Shown piece by piece: positions 48,801-58,490 of a DNA stretch of 64,000 bases. Each line of letters opens with the position of its first letter. Positions within the stretch are counted from its first letter, which is position 1. The notes beneath the pieces are model-generated. The model did no database searches, had not been told where the DNA came from, and saw nothing but the letters and a program-made list of their open reading frames with translations. A program made the translations under genes and the position numbers. The stretch comes from Apostichopus japonicus (lineage: Eukaryota; Echinodermata; Holothuroidea; Aspidochirotida; Stichopodidae). The stretch spans positions 19,492,678 through 19,556,677 of the forward strand of contig NC_092579.1 of assembly GCF_037975245.1 (NCBI RefSeq), given 5' to 3'.

Positions 48801-50107
48801 ATGTCATGTTGTCTGTTGGTTTATCTGTCTCTCTGGTTCTTACTCTCTTACTGTATCGTCGTCACCCAGTGTGCTTGAAGTGATGCATGCTGGGGAGGAA
48901 ATATGCTAGATTTATCTATGTTGTGCCTTCCGAGGTCTGTGTGATAACGCACAGTGACTTAAGGGTGCATATTTATGGTCACGAACACGATCCAATTGAC
49001 TATGTTGAGTATATATGTATGGAAGATGAAGGTAATTCTTGTGGCAGTCTCTGTAAATATTCCTTGGTAAACAATTAATTTTAACCATTTCCTACAATCT
49101 TCACTTGATTGTCATCATTGTTGACTAGAAATAAGCTAGAAAGTCAAAAATTGGTCATTCACAGAATTTCTAGCCCGTGCATCTTGATTTACATGTGCCC
49201 TCAAAGTGTTGTAGCTCTGTTTGAAAGTATTGGATTTTTCTGTTTTAGCCTTCCTTGATATCTGTTAAATTAATTTTTTTGAAGATTTAAAAAAAAACAC
49301 CAGGGAAAATTACAGTTACAAAACAGTTAGCAACTAGTTTAACAGCATGCTGGTGTGGATCGCCAATACGTCAGTACTACGTACCTGTCTGGTACCAGGT
49401 CCTGCATAAACATGTACAACGGCAGTACAGCACACCCACTTTGAGATGTCTAGAGCAATCTAACCATGCTGTACCTATGACCAGCATCTTTCAAGCTTTA
49501 AATACCGTACATTTAGTCATTATAAAGAGTTGTAGTTTGGGTTGGGTTTTGATTTTTTTTGCCAAAAGGCAAAGAGAATCTAAGTGATAACGACAGCATG
49601 TGTGTTATTGTGTATATATGTATGTGTGTGTATATGTGTATATATACATATATACTGTGGGCACAAGCCTTATAGTTTTGTGGGGGTCAAAGGTCAATCA
49701 AGGTTCCAATTCAAAGTCTGACAACAATGTAAAACACATTAGTAGCAAATTTTTAAATAATTTGATTGACTGTGGAAATGTTCTGCAACTCCTAATTTGA
49801 AATGGTAAAGGTGTTTTTTCACTTCCCAGCTGCAGTGACAGAAATAGTCATGGATCAGTCTCCCTTCCCGAACTCTGTCCTCCCCCTCAGACTTCTCCCA
49901 CCCCAATCCCCCCTACCAAAACAAAAATATAAACTGAATTATAATAGTATTCCTTTCTTCTAAATTTGGGAAATTCCTTAGTTTATCTGGCCTTAATATG
50001 AAAAGTAATAATTATTAGAGATATTATTCAAGGTCAGAGATGCAGTATTAATTACCAGGTTATTGAAACATCCCTGAAACAGAAAAAAAACACATTTAAC
50101 TCAAGTT
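45877..50107. other. Intron 2, 45.9-50.1 kb
   Basis: This is mostly unremarkable. A pyrimidine-rich then CpG-richer patch lies at 46315-46500. A run of 22 A at 48526-48547 precedes a very diverged TACCTGTCTCC-like stretch (48575-48740). A short TA/TG microsatellite lies at 49605-49655. No gene is supported. Confidence 0.4.
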
Positions 50108-50182
50108 ATTTTTTAATCACAGTTGATCCACTTTGAATTGATATTTTTTTTAATCACAGTGGATCCACTTTGAGTTGATATT
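50108..50182 (+). repeat. Two-copy tandem repeat, period 37 bp
   Basis: TTTTTTAATCACAGTTGATCCACTTTGAATTGATA is followed by a second copy with two substitutions. The duplicated segments start at about 50108 and 50145. Local duplication. Confidence 0.8.
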
Positions 50183-51220
50183 TCTATGGCATAACACAGG
50201 TTCAGATGTCACCCAAATTAACCTTTAGAAAAGAAATTGTCCTTGTACGTCACATCACGTCAGTGTAACCATTTGACTTGATTGAAGCTGCGTCATAGAC
50301 TAGCTGATGACGACAATGGTTCTCATTTCTTACAATTCTGTACTGGTATTTCTACTCCACTCTTTTTGTTCAAGAACCGGCCTGTCCCTGTTTTACGTAT
50401 AAATAGACATAACCTCTCTTTTCTGTGCAAGTTCAAACCATTCAATGCACAACAATGAATATGCCACCATTTTGACGTACAACAGTAACTTAATACAATA
50501 GGTTTCCTGGTTTGTTATTACTCTCAACCTGCTGAGATAACATTACTCGTGGATCCATTTAGCCTTTCTGTATTGCTTACGTAGAAGTTAAGTTGTGCGA
50601 AAAGAATTTAACTTGTATAAATCGCATCTAGACAGAAAATGTCAGAGTTTAAGCAGAAACCAAACAATCATTTCTACCATTCTGCATCGACCAGCAAAGT
50701 GATGTGTACTCTCTATTCATGAACCTGCTGAGTAAAAGATATTTGTTTTCTGTGAAAAGTAACCCATTTGAACCATAAGTTATGCCCCTCTTTGCCCCCC
50801 CCCCCCTTTGTGACATGGGTTTCCTTTATTATTGAAACCCTCAAGTTGCTTAGATAACATATTTTTTCTTGCATATGCAGAAGTTTAATCTATGAACATA
50901 AATGGAAGAAGCAAAAAGGTTTTTTTGCAACAAAAACTATGCCAATTTAAACTCTATAGAGAGCAATTACCTATTACGTGATGTGTACAGTAATTGTATG
51001 TATGCAAACCTGTTGACAAAGCAAAAACCATATCCACAGATTCCATTTCTTTTATGCAGAATATTTTGATGGTCTAGCAGAGTTTAACCATGGATGTTCT
51101 ACAATGAGGACTCGTAGAACCTCTTTGATTTAACTGCAGTTGTTGGAAGTCATATAAGATAAGGTTAAACATCATTCTAGATTAGAATTGAGGCAAATAG
51201 TGATGTCCTTTGAAGCTACT

Positions 51221-51260
51221 ACGTATATGTATCTGTTCTCAGACAAAAAATAGTAAATAA

Positions 51261-51330
<70 letters not shown>

Positions 51331-51368
51331 GTAAATGTATCTGTTCTCAGACAAAAAATAGTAAATAA

Positions 51369-51406
<38 letters not shown>
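51221..51406 (+). repeat. Composite repeat: duplicated 45-mer plus two (AT)n tracts
   Basis: A 45-bp block containing GTATCTGTTCTCAGACAAAA occurs at 51221-51265 and 51329-51373 with one difference. Each copy is followed by an (AT)n run (51265-51329, 65 bp; 51373-51406, 34 bp). The unit is the block plus its AT tract, period 108 bp. Open frames here are only YI repeats. Confidence 0.92.
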
Positions 51407-51409
<3 letters not shown>

Positions 51410-52360
51410 AAAGAAATTAAGAAAAAAAAAAGGAAACAAAGAAATACAAAAAAATTATGAAAAACTGTGTGAAAGTCAGTGTAAAATTTTTCTTCAGTTT
51501 AAGTGAATTTATAATTATGCCTGTCATTTTTTAACCAGTGGAATCAAAGGTAGCTGTTACAAAATTAATATATACATATATACAGCCAAGTGTAACCTTT
51601 GGAATTTTTCCCCCACCTTAAAGTAATTTCAAAGAATATTGGTTGACAAGGCAAGCCTTGGTTATAATTGTCTGTTGCTGTGATGAGATTGAAGGATTTA
51701 TTGCTGTTACATTTAAACGAGCCGCGGCTGTAATTCTTTTAACCGTGACTTTCTGATAATGAGGTACAGAAGGTGTTGCGTGGCTATAAAGTTGTAAAGG
51801 AAAAAGACAGAGGCTAGTATGACAAATAGGAGTAAGATCAGTGTAAAAAAGAAAATGTAATAAAAGGGTTGCTGTACGTAGGGTAATAACAGTATATATA
51901 GTAAAACTCTAGAATATGTCAGAGCAACATTGCTGATAATAATGTAAGATAAGAATATCGTTTATCGTATGAAATGTGTAAAACAGCGTGTAAAATGCAT
52001 TGGCAGATAAATGTGAGTAATTGGAACGATAAATGGAAGGATTGGAGTGTCGTATTTCAGTGTGGTAATACTGATAGTAATGCAACTTTATATATGGTAA
52101 AAATGGAATGAGGAAGGCCGGTGTGGTTATATGTGTAAGCTATATTACATAACATTCAGTCTGTGAAATCCATCACACAGGTTTAGCAATTAAAATGCCT
52201 ACATTAACCGGCCCTATGCTGTACGGTACATGATAATCAGTAATTTAATTTATAACAATAATGTAATAAATGTAACATGCAAACCATATGCATGCTGTAG
52301 ATAAGGCACTCTTGACGACTTCATAAAGTTGTGTACATCATATATATGATCTTTAAGAGT

Positions 52361-52594
52361 AAGGCAAATATGTCACCAAAACAGAACTAGTATTGTTTGA
52401 TACAGGTGAAACATGCCTAAAGTGGAATAACGACCTTCCTTACCGGTTTCGAACCTCTGGACATACAATCAGCGACCATGGCCTAGTGGTATGGATGTCC
52501 GCATATAAAGCGGGAGGCCCGGGTTCGAATCCCGGTGGAGGCTGGAAGTTTTTTCACTGTTCTGGATTTTCCAACTCACTACGATTTCAATTAT
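52361..52594 (+). mobile_element. tRNA-derived SINE, plus-strand copy
   Basis: The tRNA-like part is 52472-52542. It has a pol III A box TGGCCTAGTGG, an anticodon arm CCGC-ATATAAA-GCGG (anticodon position ATA), a perfect T arm (CCGGG-TTCGAAT-CCCGG) and B box GGTTCGAATCC. The acceptor stem pairs at only about five of seven positions, and the element continues on both sides, so this is a SINE and not a tRNA gene. It runs into a long AT microsatellite that may have grown from its tail. The minus copy is at 13238-13453. Confidence 0.85.
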
Positions 52595-52633
52595 ATATAT
52601 ATATATATATTTACATATATATATATATATACA

Positions 52634-52668
<35 letters not shown>

Positions 52669-52742
52669 CATATATATATATATATACATACTATATATAT
52701 ATATATATACATATATATACATACAGACTATATACATATTTA
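52595..52742 (+). repeat. Imperfect (TA)n microsatellite
   Basis: TA tracts interrupted by TTTACATA and CATACTA units, repeated twice, directly after the SINE. The 138-codon open frame at 52393-52809 is made of the SINE and this repeat. Confidence 0.9.
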
Positions 52743-52920
52743 TATAGCTCTGTACAGTTGGTCGTGTGCTATTTATCATAATATATACTGTAAATTATAT
52801 ACGACATGACTCCATGTGAGTTGAATGTTGAAAAAAGGCATGAAGTAATAATGTTGATAATTTTTCAAGCATACCTATATATAACATTGATGACATACTT
52901 ATATATAAAGTTTAGTGTGC

Positions 52921-53039
52921 TCACCCTCGTTCTACCATGCCTAGAATGTCCTGGTAACCTCTTAACACTGTGCGCCCTCTATGACCCGCTCCTCCTGTCA
53001 CCGCCCTTCCTTCTCATTGGACCACTGTCCTCCAAAGTG
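52921..53039 (+). repeat. TACCTGTCTCC repeat, subfamily A, 5' truncated
   Basis: It starts at the TTCTACCATGCCTAGAATG step and runs to CTCCAAAGTG. CCTGGTAACCTCTTAACACTG is intact; the ACCGGCTCCTCCGGT palindrome has become ACCCGCTCCTCCTGT. The first third of the element is missing. Confidence 0.7.
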
Positions 53040-53185
53040 ATCTCTACCCTGGAGTCGAGGGATAGTCCTCCCGACAAGTTGGGGGGAACTATCCTAACCA
53101 ACTCCTAACCTAACATCGCTTCTGTAATGTTTCTGACAGGAGGGATAGTACTCTCCGCTCGGGTGGTGAGGGAGAACGAAACGGG

Positions 53186-53545
53186 TTGGTTTATTATCAG
53201 CTGGTACCCTTACTGTTTACATCACACAGAGTCGATGAGATGTACTATGTAAAGGTTTGTGTGCTCACTGTAAAAGGTTAGTTGTATTATTAGCTGCTAT
53301 ACTTACTGTAGACGTCACACAGAGTCCATGAGATTTACTATGTAAAGTTAAGTGTGTTCACTGTAAACTGTTAGGTGCATTATCAGCTGGTAATGGTATA
53401 CTTACTGTTTACGTCACACAGAGTCCATGAGATGTACAGTACTATGTAAAGTTTAGTGTGTTCACTGTCAACGGTTAGGTGCATTATCAGCTGGTAATGG
53501 TATACTTACTGTTTACGTCACACAGAGTCGATGAGATGTACATGA
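53186..53545 (+). repeat. Minisatellite with units growing 93, 99, 104 bp
   Basis: The phrase CACACAGAGTC begins at 53223, 53316, 53415 and 53519. Units share TTATCAGCTGGTA, CTTACTGTTTACGTCACAC, CATGAGATGTAC, CTATGTAAAG and TTCACTGTAAA. The steps come from small insertions (GGTAATG, CAGTA). Each unit holds TTACGTCA, similar to a CREB/ATF half-site. Confidence 0.9.
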
Positions 53546-54361
53546 CAGGAGAGTATGATATCATAACGACAAATGTTTGAGAGACAAGGGGGAATGAGAG
53601 AGACAGAGAAATATTTGATCGTTAGTTCAACCATTATATATGCAATAAGAAATGGTTTGGAAAATGAATCTGGTGGATAAAGTGAAGAAATATATGCATT
53701 TTTCATGAAATACATTAGAAGATCTATATATACATTTTCAATATATGTAATCAAACCATTGTTAAAGTAATCTTGATCCAGTTATAATGACCAATGGGTG
53801 GGTGTATACATCCTTCATTAACCTATTCTACTAAAAATATAACCCATATCACCACATAAACAGCATTGTCTTTAGATAAAAAGTTGATAAATTAAAAACA
53901 AAAAGAAAAACAGTTGTTGCCAGAAAAACAATTCTGTCATCTTCTTGAACATTTATGATTTACTCTTTCTGTTTTCCTTTTCTTATATCTTCATATAAAA
54001 TTACATTTTGGAGCATCCTTTCCGATAAACCCCTCAAAGTTTTGAATTCATATGATTCATCCTATTCTACACCGTAATTAAATCTACAGCTTGTAACTGC
54101 ACCATCTGTATCTAAACGACTTTACGGTTCTCTACAGTTAGACTGTAGTACCGTATTGTAACAACACCACATAACTTAATGTTCAGTAGGATTGTAAAGC
54201 TGTGGAAAATAAATTAAATTAATGAACGAATCAACTGAGATATTATGAGATTTAGGTATTTCAAAACACGTTTTTACTTTTCGAGCAATACTTCAATAAT
54301 TGTCATTTATGGAATAATATTATGAAGCAGACTCTCTGGGAAGGAAGGTTTTTTTTTATAG

Positions 54362-54415
54362 AGGGGAGAAGGGGAGAGGGAGGGGGGGGGGGGGTGAGGG
54401 GGGCGGCTGGGAGAG
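54362..54415 (+). repeat. G-rich tract, potential G-quadruplex
   Basis: GGGGAGAAGGGGAGAGGGAG is followed by a run of a dozen G, then GGGGGGCGGCTGGG. Several G runs of three or more lie within 55 bp on the sense strand of intron 2. Confidence 0.75.
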
Positions 54416-54556
54416 AAAGGAGGTGAGCAAGCATGTTCCTCCATTGATATCCGACCCTGTCAGGTTTATAGGATCAATGTAGTATAATAATGTAACAGTT
54501 ACGTAACACAGACTTTCATGCAATAGTTAAAATGCTGTGAGTCTCTGAATACTGTT

Positions 54557-54652
54557 GATTTACTTTACTCCTCGCTTACCTGTCTCCTCACAGCCATCGT
54601 ACTCTGTTCTACCATTTCTATTCTACCATTCTATCCTACTACCATACACAAT
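54557..54652 (+). repeat. TACCTGTCTCC repeat, subfamily A, internally deleted
   Basis: GATTTACTTTACTCCTCGCTTACC, TCTCCTCACAGCCATCGTAC and TTCTACCATTTCTATTCTACC. The middle of the consensus is missing, so the two TCTACC steps are nearly adjacent. It lies about 1.1 kb upstream of exon 3. Confidence 0.65.
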
Positions 54653-55795
54653 GTTCGCTGCCGTATTCACTAAATATAGGTCTTCATAACGGGTTTCGTA
54701 GGTTTGTGAATTAGTTTTAATGTGGGTCACAATAGTTATATCTGCCGTCGTAGATAACTCTTTAATGCTCATTTATCCACTTAATTTAGAGATGTCGATG
54801 CAAACATTTATAATCGATGGACTTTTTAAGCAGAAATATCTCACAAAGATATCTCTCACCAAGTTTTTTGAAATTTCTGAAACAGTTTAAATCAGTTTCC
54901 CTGTTAAAAAGACTTCAAAATTTTGAGCCAAAAGGTTAATCGAGTTGCTCATTTTCATGCAATGATGCACTCAGGTACGTTGGTTGAATGAAATATTGAT
55001 TTTCCTTTTTCGCCTCCCACTCTACATTGAACCTGTTCTTGTTTCGTAATGAACAGATAGATATGTGTGTAAGTGTTTCAGTGAAGGAAATGAAAATGTT
55101 TGCAGAGCGATAAAATACAATATATTACTAATGTATCAAATGTTCACCGGATTCGAGGCTCAACCTCTGCGACGTTGATTGAGTTTTAAATATATGGAAA
55201 AGGATTTAAAAAAAAGATAATCTCTATGAAGTTACGGTACATGGCCATGCTGCATTGATAATGCTGCTGAATTAATCTTGCATAATTAAAGTTCATATTA
55301 CTTACATACTGTAGTTTCACTATTACATGTAGTAAAATGTACCTCCAGAAGTGATTTAATTGATGAACAAAGCTATTATAAGCTAAATGTATATATATGT
55401 GACTGTTAAGTTTGAAAAGTACAAAGGTGCTTGGGGTACTAAATTCTGTATTTTATGAGTGTTATTCTGGTGGCTGAATTTGACTGCTTCATAAAAATGC
55501 TGGAAACCTTTATCGCTTCCTTTAAGGTTATAACCGCATCGTTAATCACACACCCCTCAGGATTTTGCATTGTTCAATATCAGAAGGTTTTGGAATATTG
55601 TAAAATTGTGAAAGATGACTGCTACATAGTATTAATATCTTTACTCCCAGTCAAGTATCCCATCGATTAGTTTTCAGAACTGGCTTTTAGTCTGGGTTTT
55701 TACCTGCATCCCGTAAAAATATCTTAATTACCGTGTGTATGTTACATGTCTCTGTATAAAAAATTAATCCATTTCTGTCCTCTTTTCATTTCCAG

Positions 55796-55878
55796 TGTGC
55801 AGTTATGTGGTCCACAAACGCTGCCACGAATATGTCACCTTCCAATGTCCCGGGACGGACCAAGGCGCTGACTCGGAT
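55796..55878 (+). CDS. PRKC: Conventional protein kinase C, exon 3 (end of C1A)
   Basis: This 83-nt exon completes Val70 and encodes residues 71-97: [17 protein letters not shown] and a hydrophilic linker [10 protein letters not shown]. It provides Cys71, His76, Cys79 and Cys87, so with His38, Cys51, Cys54 and Cys68 all eight zinc ligands of C1A are present with the spacing H-X12-C-X2-C-X13-C-X2-C-X4-H-X2-C-X7-C. The acceptor is a clear pyrimidine tract ending TTTCCAG; the donor is T|GTAAGT at 55879, phase 0. The size and ending at the inter-C1 linker agree with the vertebrate cPKC exon 3. The next exon, expected to start the C1B domain, is not in the window. Confidence 0.96.
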
Positions 55879-56741
55879 GTAAGTGAGATCTTCTACTCTA
55901 TAATCATACATGACCTTCACGGTAGCTTACGTGTCTCATCCCTATCAGCGCACTCTTATCATCCTAAATGTACTAACCTGAATTTGATGTTTCGTTTCAG
56001 CGAAAGAAATGAAATTAAGGGAAACGAAAAGGGAGAAAAGGGGATGTATATATTCCAATTTATTGCTGTCAATGCACTAGATCTGCTGACTATTTTACCT
56101 CCAAACTTTGTTGCATGATAAAGTAGATCTACTCTGCTCCTCTCTAGTTTTGAAGACCTTTTGTCTTCTGATTCCTACTCAATGCAGTGATATCCCCCCA
56201 CCCCACCCCCCACTTTCCCCCTGTTCTTCAGGATGCCTGTCATGGGCAGTATCTATAGGCAGTATTATTGGTTGAAAGCTAGTCCTTTTACTGTACCTAG
56301 TAACGAGGTAGCAACTTTATAATGTGACGGATCATCCTCATGCATGTTACTAATCACACACCAAGCGTTTCTGTACGTATGCTTAACTTTTTGTACACAA
56401 TTGGCCATGTTATCAATCACATTACCAATCTGCATTGTAAACGATTGGCCAAAACATCAGGTGGTGTAATATGTACTATACGACTAATACTGTACAAGAA
56501 AGGATCTCCAAACACTCGTCTGCTATCAGTGTAGTCGGAATGGACATGAAAAGTACCTGTGGAAGGTGAGAATACTATTGACAATATTTATGAATCGGGG
56601 CCAGTGTTTTTTACGATCTCGTAAGATGTTGGAAGCGTTTCTCTAGAACGTAAACCATCTCCGTCTTCCCACCATACACTTCAAGAGTAATACTTCGGAT
56701 GTTATTTTGACTCTTGGCAGCTTTTTATGGTGTTTTTTTTT

Positions 56742-56760
56742 ATCTCTCTCTCTCTCTCTT
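56742..56760 (+). repeat. TC dinucleotide repeat
   Basis: Nine to ten TC units followed by T-rich sequence. Confidence 0.85.
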
Positions 56761-56941
56761 TTTTCCTTTTTCAAATGAAAAATATATGAATTATAAGTCG
56801 GATTCTGATGTGTTTAGATGGTAAAGATCAATTTCTTCATACCTAGTTATACTGCTTTTCAGGAATGTTATTTTAATATAGTGATCCCTAAATTGATAAT
56901 TTGAACCATGACCTTTCATATATATACATCTCTTTTACTCT

Positions 56942-56943
<2 letters not shown>

Positions 56944-56996
<53 letters not shown>

Positions 56997-56997
56997 A

Positions 56998-57028
<31 letters not shown>
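56944..57028 (+). repeat. (TA)n microsatellite
   Basis: About 85 bp of TA with two TTA slips. Intron 3. Confidence 0.95.
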
Positions 57029-57339
57029 CCACATATATATTTACCACATAGTCTATATTCCTATATTATTATTTCTATAAAGTCGGAGATTTTATTTATT
57101 TCTTTGTTATTTTGTTTTGTTGTTTCTTTTATTATATAAACAGTTTTATTGCTGTGAGAGAAACTGCAGTATAATAATGACACTGACAAATGGCATGAAG
57201 TGACTTAATAGTGAGGCACAGTGTTTCACTGAATATGTTATAGAGATGGAATTGTTATTTAATCCCTTTAATCCGAAGTAATCTATCGATATCCATCTAG
57301 GGAAATATTACATAAACTGGCGGAGGAGCTGTCATTTTC

Positions 57340-57620
57340 GTCCCATATCAGTCGTACGTTTATTGAATACTGCCTGTACAGCCCGCAGAGCTGCTAGCCT
57401 AGCTCGCTAGCCTAGCCGAGTCCGGACGTCGCGTATAGCTGCCACCAGCATTCCTCCCAGAATTCAGCATCTCCATCATTAATTGAGTTGAGACATGGTT
57501 TAGACGAGACACGGAAGATGGCGATGTAATTGCCAAGGTCTAGTCGTCGCCGACGGCGACAATTAGTTATGAATTTAATAACTTTTTGTGTGTTAACCCC
57601 CTCGTGATTGGTCTGTTGTA
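57340..57620. other. CpG-rich patch in intron 3
   Basis: CpG is much more frequent than in the flanks (GTCCGGACGTCGCG, GTCGTCGCCGACGGCGAC). It contains GCTAGCCTAGC twice with a 13-bp period (57393-57416), AAGATGGCGAT (a YY1-like site) and a perfect 15-bp palindrome at 57546-57560. The open frame across it on the minus strand (about 97 codons) is unrecognised. It could be an enhancer, an internal promoter or a degraded repeat. Confidence 0.4.
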
Positions 57621-57704
57621 TCGGGGACAGCACGGATAAGCAGTAGGTGGGAGGAAAATGTGTAACACTTAATAGGCGTATATTGTAACTATCTGGTGAA
57701 AACA

Positions 57705-57914
57705 TAGCAGCTTAAACGTAATACGGGATGTTAAAAAAAAAAAAATGGGGCTATATATATATATATTTATATATATATGCATATATTGAAGCATGTAGGG
57801 GAGAGAATTTCAAACATAGCAGCCTAAACGCAATACGGGATGTTAAAAAAAAAAAAAAGGGGCTGTATAGATATGTATATATATTGAAGCGTATAGGGGG
57901 AGAGAATTTCAAGC
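57705..57914 (+). repeat. Two-copy tandem repeat, period 112 bp
   Basis: AATACGGGATGTTAAAAAAA begins at 57720 and 57832. Both copies continue through GGGGCT, a TA-rich stretch, ATATATTGAAGC, and GGGGAGAGAATTTCAA. Repeat unit with an internal A run. Confidence 0.88.
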
Positions 57915-58245
57915 TCTTGTTTACAATCATAAGTATGAGGCAACCTAGGCAGTACACAGTGTGGTAATCATCATCCTTGTTCAGTACAAGCCTGCATGTT
58001 TAACTGCTTGCAGATGTGGTTAGCATTCATGTCATTGGGTGATATTTAAAATGTTGTCGACTTTATAGCAAGGGTAGTTTTGATTCATTTTCTACTGTAA
58101 AGTGCCAGGGAGAAGAGAATTGATAATTTTATCAGCAAAAGTCTCCCAGAAAACCAAACCCACTATATATACCTAGATTGCAATCAATGTTCATGCAGGT
58201 GTAGGCTGGTAGGGTGGCTAATTTAACGACCTACGTACGTGAAAC

Positions 58246-58490
58246 CGGTGCTGTGGCCGAGTGCATTAAAACGGTGGCATTTGAGAGGTTGCGGGTTCGA
58301 TACCCGGCCGGGTCATTGTAAGGTGGGGTTTTCAGCCAAGAGCAATCAAAATTTGAGTTAAAAATGTTGAATCAGAAGCCACTGGATGTGTAAGTTGTAA
58401 TCCAAAAGCCCTTGTGGGTTTCTCTCACATTTGTGGTTACTTGAGTGTCGTAAAATAAACTGCTGATTGTTATTATTAATTATTATTACT
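58246..58490 (+). mobile_element. tRNA-Leu/Ser-like SINE with ATT tail
   Basis: It has an A box TGGCCGAGTGC followed by ATTAAAACGG, and a B box GGTTCGATACC within GCGGGTTCGATACCCGGC. These resemble a type II tRNA such as Leu or Ser. A non-tRNA body (GGGGTTTTCAGCCAAGAG, CTCTCACATTTGTGG, GTAAAATAAACTGCTG) and a TTATTATTAATTATTATTA tail follow. The acceptor stem does not close, so it is not a tRNA gene. It is a different family from 13238/52361. Confidence 0.8.

Larger units (their letters stand above)
35615..55795 (+). other. PKC intron 2 (20.2 kb)
   Basis: It runs from GTAAGA at 35615 to a strong pyrimidine tract ending CATTTCCAG at 55795. It contains the repeats listed below. An ACTC-rich simple stretch lies directly downstream of exon 2 (35660-35715). 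Confidence 0.9.

Noticed and set aside
51172-51411. 79-codon frame of Tyr-Ile repeats
   Set aside because: Pure (AT)n translation.
52472-52542. tRNA gene candidate with a clear T arm and anticodon arm
   Set aside because: The acceptor stem mispairs and homologous sequence continues on both sides in a second copy, so it is a SINE.
52393-52809. 138-codon open frame ending in Tyr-Ile repeats
   Set aside because: It is made of the tRNA-derived SINE and a TA microsatellite.
55879-56118. Open frame continuing past PKC exon 3
   Set aside because: A perfect GTAAGT donor at 55879 ends the exon at the usual cPKC boundary, and the translated continuation does not resemble the C1B domain.
58246-58315. 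tRNA-Leu-like gene candidate
   Set aside because: The acceptor stem does not close, and a SINE body with an ATT tail follows directly.
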